DNA of 64,000 bases from Selenomonas sputigena (GTDB lineage: Bacteria > Bacillota > Negativicutes > Selenomonadales > Selenomonadaceae), in assembly GCF_026015965.1 (NCBI RefSeq), contig NZ_CP110383.1, positions 1,986,051-2,050,050 of the forward strand, written 5' to 3'. Both the position numbers and the translations under genes were made by a program. The notes beneath the pieces were generated by a model that saw only the letters and a list, made by a program, of their open reading frames with translations, ran no database searches and was not told the origin of the DNA. Each line of letters opens with the position of its first letter. Position 1 is the stretch's first letter. Positions 58,041 through 64,000 of the stretch are shown piece after piece.

Positions 58041-58793
58041 TCAGTCAAGCTCCTGCAATATCTCGCCGAGCAGCCATTCGGCGAATACGCCTTCGCCTGT
58101 GTGCCGCCGGATGTGCGCGGCGTCTTCCATCGCGAGTGTCTTGGCGGCGAAGGCGAGATCGGCTGCGGCGAGGAGCGGCGCGTCAATCGCCGTGTCGCCG
58201 GCGGCGTAGACCTTGCGCGGCGAGAAGCGGCGGCGAAGCTCACGGAGCGCCGCGCCCTTCGTGAGCTTCGGCGGAAAGAAGTAGATCTTTCTGCCCGACG
58301 GCTCGACGCGAAGGCTCGTCCGCTTTTGGCACTTTTCCGCCTGCGCCTGCGCGTCCACGCCGTCGGCGCAGTAGACGAAGAGGTACGCGTCGTCGACGAT
58401 GCGGCAGCGGATGAACGCGCGATCACCCAGATAGAGCGCGTGACAGCGCGCGATCTCCTCTCGTGCAGGGGCGATCAAAGCGTCATGCGCCTCGCGCCAC
58501 GCGGCATCGACCTCGCCGTTCTTCAAAAGCACCGCGCCGTTCGTCGTCACGGCGTATTCAGGCGCTGTGCCTTCCGGCCACTCGATGCGCCGATACTGCT
58601 CGATTGAGCGCGTCGTGACGGGAATCAGGCAGAGCTTTTGCGAGACTTCGCGCAGACGCTCGACGGCGAGCGGCGTCATGAAGCCGTGCACCTCGCCCTT
58701 GATATGCTCGACGCAAATATCGCCCTCGCGCTTGTGACTGCGCGAGTAGAGCAGCGTGTTGTCGAGATCGGAAGCGAATACGATGTCTTTCAT
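58041..58793 (-). CDS. HAD-superfamily phosphatase of the Ter operon
   Basis: A 250-residue phosphatase/hydrolase. Motif I FASDLDNTLLYSRSHK (D-x-D), motif II region ITTNGAVL-like VTTNGAVLLKN, Lys of PPKLTKGAAL and motif IV AGDTAIDAPLLAAADLAFA. This sucrose-phosphatase-like type recurs in tellurite/stress (Ter) biosynthetic clusters. Start at 58793 just before the stop of the StiP gene, so tightly coupled. Last gene of the operon. Confidence 0.9.
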   Translation of the reverse strand: MKDIVFASDLDNTLLYSRSHKREGDICVEHIKGEVHGFMTPLAVERLREVSQKLCLIPVTTRSIEQYRRIEWPEGTAPEYAVTTNGAVLLKNGEVDAAWREAHDALIAPAREEIARCHALYLGDRAFIRCRIVDDAYLFVYCADGVDAQAQAEKCQKRTSLRVEPSGRKIYFFPPKLTKGAALRELRRRFSPRKVYAAGDTAIDAPLLAAADLAFAAKTLAMEDAAHIRRHTGEGVFAEWLLGEILQELD

Positions 58794-58794
58794 T

Positions 58795-59847
58795 TCAGTT
58801 GTCGGCGAGCGAGCGTATGAGTCCGCATGCGAGATAATTCTCCAACGGATACTCCACAACCTCGACGCCTTTCTCCTTTGCCAGTTGATAGAGATGACCG
58901 AGCCGCGCTTCGTCCGTGCGGCTCTTGACGAGAAGTTTCCACGGCAGGCGGCGCAGGAGCACCCGCGTCGCCTCGCCGATGCCGGGCTTCACGAGGTTGA
59001 TGTCGCGAATGTCGAAATCGCCCGCGATGCGCTCGACCTCGGCAAGCCCCGACCGATGCGCCGCGCCCTCCTCGCGCACGGGCGGCGCTTCCTCGGGGAA
59101 GCGCCTTTCCACCGCCTCGATGAAGTCATACGTCAGATCCTTCTCGCGCAGTTCTTCGTAAAAGGCCGCGCCGTGAAAGTCCGCCTCGCCGATCAAATCA
59201 TCACGCAGCACCGTGCGGCTCAGAAGCCCCGACACCGTCGAGTTCAGGCACGAACTCGCGATGAGGAAGTCCTCGTGCGTGCCGCATTTCTCCGCCACAT
59301 AGGCGGGATCGGACAGGACGGCAAGCCCCGCGCTCACGCCGCGAAACTCTGCCGCGTCGTTTGCGAGCTCGCGCGCGATCGCGCCCTTGCCCGTCCAGCC
59401 GTCGACAAACTGCAGAGCCTCAGGCGCGTGACGCGCGAGGATGTACGCCATGGCGTTCTTGTCGATGCCCCTGCCGCGAATGATGGAAATGGTGTAGTGC
59501 GCGACGTCCGCGCCAAAGCGCCGCTTGATATAGCGCTTGAGCAGGATGCCGATGGGCGTGCCCGCGCGGGCGAGCGAGACGAGCGCGGCGGATGCGCCCT
59601 TCTCCTCGTAAATCTTCTCGGCGAGACTCGCCGCCGCATGAGCTGTGATCTCGGCGTAGCGCGAGAGCGCATCGAAGTACGCCTTCAAATACTTTTCCGA
59701 CGGCTCATATTCCAAGGGCAGCATCTCCGAATAATGCCTGCCCGACTGAATGAGCTTTTCCCTCTCTGCCGTCGGCAGAGGATCGATCTTTCCCGTGATG
59801 TCTTTCAAAAGGATCGTCACGTCGTCCTTCTTGTATGTACTGAACAT
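58795..59847 (-). CDS. StiP/PRTase-1 family protein of the Ter operon
   Basis: A 350-residue protein of the family called cysteine protease StiP or PRTase-1 (PF11202). Signature RHYSEMLPLEYEPSEKYLKA near the start; LVSLARAGTPIGILLKRYIK and HYTISIIRGRGIDKNAM are the phosphoribosyltransferase-like strands; FVDGWTGKGAIARELAN is the nucleotide-binding-like loop; SSCLNSTVSGLLSRTV follows. Ter-linked PRTase-like proteins are thought to help make a nucleoside-like metabolite. Start at 59847 with GAAGGAGCGGGCG. Confidence 0.9.
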   Translation of the reverse strand: MFSTYKKDDVTILLKDITGKIDPLPTAEREKLIQSGRHYSEMLPLEYEPSEKYLKAYFDALSRYAEITAHAAASLAEKIYEEKGASAALVSLARAGTPIGILLKRYIKRRFGADVAHYTISIIRGRGIDKNAMAYILARHAPEALQFVDGWTGKGAIARELANDAAEFRGVSAGLAVLSDPAYVAEKCGTHEDFLIASSCLNSTVSGLLSRTVLRDDLIGEADFHGAAFYEELREKDLTYDFIEAVERRFPEEAPPVREEGAAHRSGLAEVERIAGDFDIRDINLVKPGIGEATRVLLRRLPWKLLVKSRTDEARLGHLYQLAKEKGVEVVEYPLENYLACGLIRSLADN

Positions 59848-59864
59848 CGCCCGCTCCTTCCTCG

Positions 59865-60989
59865 TCATTCGTCGCGGCTCATCAGACAGACGATGTCCGT
59901 GCAGCCGCTCTCGCGCAGGGCGCGAGCGATACTATCGACCGCGCCCTGCGCCTCGTGCGCCGTGTCCGAGACGATGACGGCATGGTGATAGGGCCGCAAA
60001 TTGTAGATGTACGTCGCGCGCTCATCGCCGTAGAAGCTCTTGACCTGCCAGCCCGCTTCGATGGGATAGCCCGCTTCCTCCGAGATGCCGATGGGGCTTC
60101 GCGTCGTCGCATGGAAGAAGACGTTCTGCCAGCCCTTCCTCTCCAAGACTCTGCCGACCATAAGACCCGGCAGCATACATTCCTCCGTGCCGAGCACGAG
60201 GATCGACTCATGCTTCGCCCAAGCGATGCGCTCAGCGAGGACGAGCCCCGCCCCCTGCCAGAGAATCGTATAGTCGCCGATCGCGACGCCCGTGCGCGGC
60301 GTCGCGTACTCGCCGAGCGCAAGCGTGCGGTAGGGGTAATGTCGTGACGGAATGCGGCAGTCCGCCGCCCCGCGCGTTTGAAACGCCGCCGCGCGTGCCT
60401 CGTAGTCTTCAGGCGCAAGCTCTACGAGCGCGACGCACTCGACGCCGCATGCCAAGAGCCGCTCGCGATCGGACGCCGTCAAGCGGTTCAGGACGGACGC
60501 TGCAACGAGCCTCTTCTCCCCGAGCGCGGGCAGCTTCTCCTTCATCTGCTCGACGATGTTAGAGAGCGTCCTGCCCGTCGAGATCTCGTCGTCGACGAAG
60601 ACGACCGTATCCGTCTCGTCGAGCTGCGCTTCGAGCGCATCGACGGCGAGTCGCTGCTCGGGCGCATGGCTGTGCTCCTCCAAAAACTCGATCGTGCGCA
60701 CATCGGACGGCAATTCCTCGCGCGTCGTCTGCACGTAGAGGCACGAATCTGCGAGCGACTTCGCGACGACGGCGCCGATGGCGGTCGCCGTCTCGGCGAA
60801 GCCGATGACGAGCCTTGCCGCAGGCGCGGCTGCCTTGACCTTCTCGCCGAGCGCTTCCATGAGGTCGAGCGCTTCATGCGGTGCGACGGGCATGTGCTTG
60901 CCCTGCAGCGGGTTGACGAGCAGATAGCCGCGCTTTTCATTTCTGTGCCGCCTCGCCACGCGCAGCACCGCGTCTGCCGTGTACTTCAT
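59865..60989 (-). CDS. Ter-operon phosphoribosyltransferase with C-terminal TRSP domain
   Basis: A 374-residue protein. PRTase domain: GYLLVNPLQGKHMPVAPHEA, VIGFAETATAIGAVVA and the PRPP motif VVFVDDEISTGRTLSNIV. The C-terminal part (LALGEYATPRTGVAIGDYT then VLVLGTEECMLPGLMVGRVL and RSPIGISEEAGYPIEAGWQV) is the TRSP domain common in Ter clusters. Cytoplasmic nucleotide-like biosynthesis is inferred. Start at 60989. Ten bases after the ATP-grasp gene. Confidence 0.9.
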   Translation of the reverse strand: MKYTADAVLRVARRHRNEKRGYLLVNPLQGKHMPVAPHEALDLMEALGEKVKAAAPAARLVIGFAETATAIGAVVAKSLADSCLYVQTTREELPSDVRTIEFLEEHSHAPEQRLAVDALEAQLDETDTVVFVDDEISTGRTLSNIVEQMKEKLPALGEKRLVAASVLNRLTASDRERLLACGVECVALVELAPEDYEARAAAFQTRGAADCRIPSRHYPYRTLALGEYATPRTGVAIGDYTILWQGAGLVLAERIAWAKHESILVLGTEECMLPGLMVGRVLERKGWQNVFFHATTRSPIGISEEAGYPIEAGWQVKSFYGDERATYIYNLRPYHHAVIVSDTAHEAQGAVDSIARALRESGCTDIVCLMSRDE

Positions 60990-60999
60990 CGCGCCCGCC

Positions 61000-62016
61000 T
61001 CACGCCTTGAGCCGCTTCGGCGTCTCAAGATTCGCCACGCGATAGACCTTTTGGCGATCGGGGTACTGCCACGGCTTTTCCTCGCCGAGAAGCTGATGGA
61101 CGGCGATATCGGGCACATTGATTCCCGTCGCGAGGCACGAGAGCTGCAAGCCGCCCGACATGCGCGGATTGATTTCCAACAGACAGTACTTTTCTCCGTC
61201 GCCCTTGAACTGGATGTTGATCGGCACATCGATCTGCAGGAGGTTCATCATCGTGCGACATTTCTCGACGATCTCCTCATCGAAACGGACTTCCGAATAG
61301 CGGTGGTTCGTCTTGAAGCGCGGGATGATGATCTCCTCGCCGGGCGTCCGCAGGCAGTCGACGCTGATTTCCTGCCCTTCGAGGTATGGCATGAGCATGA
61401 AGGGCACGGAAAAGTCGTAGCCCCGGACGACCGTGCGCGCCATGTCCCACGTGAGCTTCATGCCGGGCTTGCGGCGCACGTCGCCCGAGCGCAGAAGCGT
61501 ATCGTCGATGACGCGGAAGGTCTCGGCTCCCTCGTCCTTCGTGAGCTTGTAGCAGACGCGCCTGCAGTGCGGCCGCAGCGTCTCGTAGGCGGCGCAGAAT
61601 TCCTCGTACGTGCCGGCGATGAGATGTGCGGGCACGAGGGAGGCGTCACGCGCCTCGAAGAAGGCGTACGTCGCCGCCTTGTCGTCGAGAAGCCGCATGA
61701 TCTTGTAATCGCTGCCGACGGCGAGCTTCGTGCCCGCCGCGAGAAATTCCTCACGATAGCGCGAGAGCAGCGTCAGGGCGCGGCGCGGGAAGAATACGTC
61801 GATACGATGCGCCTTACAAAATTCCAGGCAATACTCCACATACTCTTCGGAGACGGGAAGCGCAGGCTCCGTGTACCACTCATCGGAAACGAGACGATAG
61901 AGTGCATTGGGATTGGCGCTTGAGCCGACGAACGTGAACTTCCCGGGCGATCCCGCCCGCATCAGCTCGATCAGATGGTAGGCCGTGCTGAACCATTGGT
62001 TGAACCATATACGCAT
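61000..62016 (-). CDS. ATP-grasp enzyme of the Ter operon
   Basis: A 338-residue ATP-grasp ligase (carbamoyl-phosphate-synthase-like fold). MRIWFNQWFSTAYHLIELMR starts a pre-ATP-grasp domain. ATP-binding Lys region is in RVCYKLTKDEGAETFRVID, and the metal site is CLLEINPRMSGGLQLSCLAT. It likely forms an amide or peptide-like bond in the Ter metabolite. Start at 62016 after AAGGGGAAGTCTTT. Coupled by short spacers on both sides. Confidence 0.92.
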   Translation of the reverse strand: MRIWFNQWFSTAYHLIELMRAGSPGKFTFVGSSANPNALYRLVSDEWYTEPALPVSEEYVEYCLEFCKAHRIDVFFPRRALTLLSRYREEFLAAGTKLAVGSDYKIMRLLDDKAATYAFFEARDASLVPAHLIAGTYEEFCAAYETLRPHCRRVCYKLTKDEGAETFRVIDDTLLRSGDVRRKPGMKLTWDMARTVVRGYDFSVPFMLMPYLEGQEISVDCLRTPGEEIIIPRFKTNHRYSEVRFDEEIVEKCRTMMNLLQIDVPINIQFKGDGEKYCLLEINPRMSGGLQLSCLATGINVPDIAVHQLLGEEKPWQYPDRQKVYRVANLETPKRLKA

Positions 62017-62028
62017 AAAGACTTCCCC

Positions 62029-63012
62029 TTACCTTTTGACTGCTTCCTTGACACCGTAAACTTCCGCGAGTGTCAGCACGCGCTTTGCCCACTTGGCATG
62101 CGTCTTGACCTCGTTCATGCGCGTGCCGTCCCAGCTCTTCTTCACGCCCGCCTTCTCGTCCTGCCATTCGGCGATCATCTTCGCATCCTCGTAGTCGGAG
62201 CGCTCCGCCTTCAGGCTCTCGAAGACGAACGGGAGCTGCGCGGGATGAATGACCGTCTTGCCGATGAAGCCGTTCAAGCGGTCGAGTTCCAGCTCCCTCT
62301 TGAGTCCCGCCGCCCACGCGCCCGCAGGGTCGTCGCCGAAGTAGTTCCAGACAGGGCCGGAGACGATGTAGTCACGCGCGAAGATATTCAGAATATCGAT
62401 GAGGATGTCGCGCACGACGCCGACCTCGTAGATCGTGTGCGCAATCGAGCGGCGCACGCCGTAGAGATTGCTGAAATCGTTGCCGCCGACGCGGATGTTG
62501 AGCACGTATTCGCGATGCGCGTCGAAGATCACCTTGAGCTCGCCGAGAACGGCGGCGCGGCTCTTGATGTCGGCAATAGAAGGACTTTCGAGGACGGGCA
62601 TGAGGTAGCGCTTCTTCGCCGCGCCGTCATTGACCGATCGCATAAGCTCCATGTAGGCTTCGACGTTGCCGAGATTCACCTTGGGCAGGACGTAGCCTGT
62701 CAGAATGTCGCCCGCCGCACCCACGAAGTCGAGAAAGTGCTCCATGTGATCGGCGGTGCGCACGCGCACGAAGAGCAGCGGCTTCCCGCCCGCCTCTTCT
62801 GCATAGACCTCCTTGAGCTCCGCGAGATTCGTGCGCAAGGCTCGCTCGGCATCGGCGACCGCCATGTCGCCGATCGCGTCCTCCAGACAGAAGCAGATGG
62901 CCGTCAGATGCTCTTTTTTCTGCCGACGAATCTTCTCCACGATGTTCTCTTGGTAGGCGGGCATGTAGAGAAGCCCGCCCACCTTGTACTGCAAGATTTC
63001 CCTATCTTCCAT
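62029..63012 (-). CDS. HpcH/HpaI aldolase-like C-C bond lyase of the Ter operon
   Basis: A 327-residue TIM-barrel enzyme of the citrate-lyase-beta-like group. Key residues: CFCLEDAIGDMAVADAERAL (E-D metal/CoA site), LLFVRVRTADHMEHFLDFVG (Arg), ILTGYVLPKVNLGNVEAYME and LMPVLESPSIADI (metal Glu). C-C_Bond_Lyase members of this kind are specific to Ter gene clusters. Start at 63012 after GGAGGTTTACCATGA. Confidence 0.92.
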   Translation of the reverse strand: MEDREILQYKVGGLLYMPAYQENIVEKIRRQKKEHLTAICFCLEDAIGDMAVADAERALRTNLAELKEVYAEEAGGKPLLFVRVRTADHMEHFLDFVGAAGDILTGYVLPKVNLGNVEAYMELMRSVNDGAAKKRYLMPVLESPSIADIKSRAAVLGELKVIFDAHREYVLNIRVGGNDFSNLYGVRRSIAHTIYEVGVVRDILIDILNIFARDYIVSGPVWNYFGDDPAGAWAAGLKRELELDRLNGFIGKTVIHPAQLPFVFESLKAERSDYEDAKMIAEWQDEKAGVKKSWDGTRMNEVKTHAKWAKRVLTLAEVYGVKEAVKR

Positions 63013-63062
63013 TCATGGTAAACCTCCATATTCAGGAATCACGGCTAATCCGTGTCCCCTCT

Positions 63063-63965
63063 TTATTCCACGCTGAGTCCGTAGTCTTCGCAGAGTCTCG
63101 CGAGTCCCGCCTCGTAGCCTGCACCGACGAGCTTGAGCTTCCATGCGCCGCGATGGCGGTAAATCTCCGCCGCGTTCACCGTCTTCTCGCGCCGCAGGCC
63201 GTCGAGATAAAAGCTGTACTTCGGCACGCCGTCCTCCGCGAGCGTCAGGCGCGGCGCACGCACATGCGAGAAATCCCTGCCCGTGCCATCATCGTAGACC
63301 GAGAAGCACAGGACGAGACGCTCGACGGCCGCGCCGACCTTGGCGACGTCGACACTCGCATTGGCGACGTCGACACTCGCACCGACGCCGCCCGCCGTAT
63401 TCACTTCGATGCTGCCATCGTCCGCGCGAGCGTTGCCGAAGAAGATCAAATCCTCGTCGCCATGAACGCGCCCGCCCGCATAGAGGCGAAACACGTAGGC
63501 GTCGACCTCGACGCCCGGCTCGCGCTCCTCGTCCTCGTAGCGGAAGGCGAGCTTCTCGCTTCCCGCCAGCCGCAGCCGCTCGCCGCGCACGAGCTGAGGA
63601 AGCGGCGGTTCGGGGCTTCTCGCGCGTCTTTCCGGCGCACCCGCACGCGCCTCGCCCGCGATGAATATGCGCCGCTCCTCGCTCGCCGAGCGCATGGTGA
63701 GAGCGCCGTAGACGACCGAGCCGGCGCGCATCGTGGGAAGCGTCAGAAGGAAGCCGCCCGCCCCCGCCGGCAAGACCTCGGGAGAAACGCGTGCATCCGC
63801 GATCTCTGCCGTCACGCGCACCTTTGCCTCAGGCGATGCGGCGACGGCGAAGCTGTTCTCGCACTCGGGCGCAAACGCACCGAGGTCGATGAACTTCGGC
63901 AGCGCCGCCAAGGAGCCGTCCGCCGTGCTCATTGCACTTTCGCCCCTCGCCTGTTCCCTTTCCAT
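63063..63965 (-). CDS. TerD-family protein with N-terminal extra domain
   Basis: A 300-residue cytoplasmic protein. The C-terminal 180 residues are the TerD/TerE Ca-binding beta-sandwich: VEVDAYVFRLYAGGRVHGDE then DLIFFGNARADDGSIEVN, LVLCFSVYDDGTGRDFSHVR, and GAWKLKLVGAGYEAGLARLC. The first 100 residues form another sandwich-like region (FIDLGAFAPECENSFAV). It heads the visible part of the operon; more ter genes may lie beyond the window. Start at 63965, with AGGAGG eight bases upstream, rather than the in-frame ATG at 63932. Confidence 0.92.
   Translation of the reverse strand: MEREQARGESAMSTADGSLAALPKFIDLGAFAPECENSFAVAASPEAKVRVTAEIADARVSPEVLPAGAGGFLLTLPTMRAGSVVYGALTMRSASEERRIFIAGEARAGAPERRARSPEPPLPQLVRGERLRLAGSEKLAFRYEDEEREPGVEVDAYVFRLYAGGRVHGDEDLIFFGNARADDGSIEVNTAGGVGASVDVANASVDVAKVGAAVERLVLCFSVYDDGTGRDFSHVRAPRLTLAEDGVPKYSFYLDGLRREKTVNAAEIYRHRGAWKLKLVGAGYEAGLARLCEDYGLSVE
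63340..63381. repeat. 21-bp tandem duplication within the TerD-like gene
   Basis: The unit TTGGCGACGTCGACACTCGC plus A occurs twice in direct tandem and encodes a repeated (A)NASVDV stretch. It keeps the frame, so it only lengthens a surface loop. Confidence 0.9.
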
Positions 63966-64000
63966 CGCATTCGCCTCCTGCGTCGGATTTCGGCAGACTC

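Noticed and set aside
1-64000. tRNA or rRNA genes
   Set aside because: No cloverleaf with GTTCRANNC and terminal CCA-type arms, and no rRNA-like stretch, was noticed in any gene-free interval; a computed scan would be needed to exclude one fully.

Overview
The window looks like a chromosomal segment of a Negativicutes bacterium (diderm Firmicutes), most likely Selenomonas or a close relative. The evidence is an outer-membrane porin with an N-terminal S-layer-homology domain (53864-55246), DUF1659/DUF2922 small proteins, Firmicutes-type ribosome-binding sites and high-GC housekeeping genes. Most genes are on the minus strand. No rRNA, tRNA, transposase, phage gene or CRISPR array was seen.

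Layout. 1-3.9 kb is the lower-glycolysis cluster gap-pgk-tpiA-gpmI (gpmI is cut by the window edge). 4.2-5.0 kb holds a plus-strand protein built of five 42-residue repeats. 5.1-12.4 kb is an accessory island: a truncated PepSY gene, then a minus-strand operon (WYL regulator, PD-(D/E)XK nuclease, small protein with an FtsZ C-domain-like end, excised and active-site-mutated PolC homologue), a small unknown protein, a histidine-kinase/response-regulator chimera remnant and an Rpn-type nuclease gene. 12.5-26.4 kb is mostly core: metNIQ, a ClC channel, galM with a REC-GGDEF-EAL protein, a PASTA penicillin-binding protein, a type I toxin-antitoxin locus (22.1-22.5 kb), rlmH-htrA and three small unknowns. 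26.6-36.9 kb is a second accessory island: an FtsZ-like gene without FtsZ catalytic motifs, two decayed WYL regulators flanking a glycine-zipper gene pair, remnants of a second FtsZ-like and a second rtcB gene, intact rtcB, a DUF4160/DUF2442 pair and a vWA protein with its partner. 37-58 kb is mixed metabolism, transport and signalling: MATE pump, YdcF, cupin, galE, rfbD, decarboxylase, DegS-like kinase, YgbA, YvrJ, FAH hydrolase, radical SAM enzyme, NhaC antiporter behind a structured leader, CheY/CheX pair, porin, deoB and an Rpn gene. 58.0-64.0 kb is a tellurium-resistance-type operon: TerD, C-C-bond lyase, ATP-grasp, PRTase, StiP and HAD.

The most unusual signal is in the two accessory islands. 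Both pair WYL-domain regulators with homologues of essential replication or division proteins (PolC, FtsZ) whose catalytic residues are gone, and the second island shows the FtsZ-like/RtcB/WYL set duplicated and decayed. I suggest, as inference only, that these are conflict or stress modules using host-protein mimics as sensors or decoys. Other notable items are the par-like type I toxin-antitoxin locus, a terminator-ended leader before nhaC that may be a cation riboswitch, and an unassigned structured RNA at 46.3 kb.
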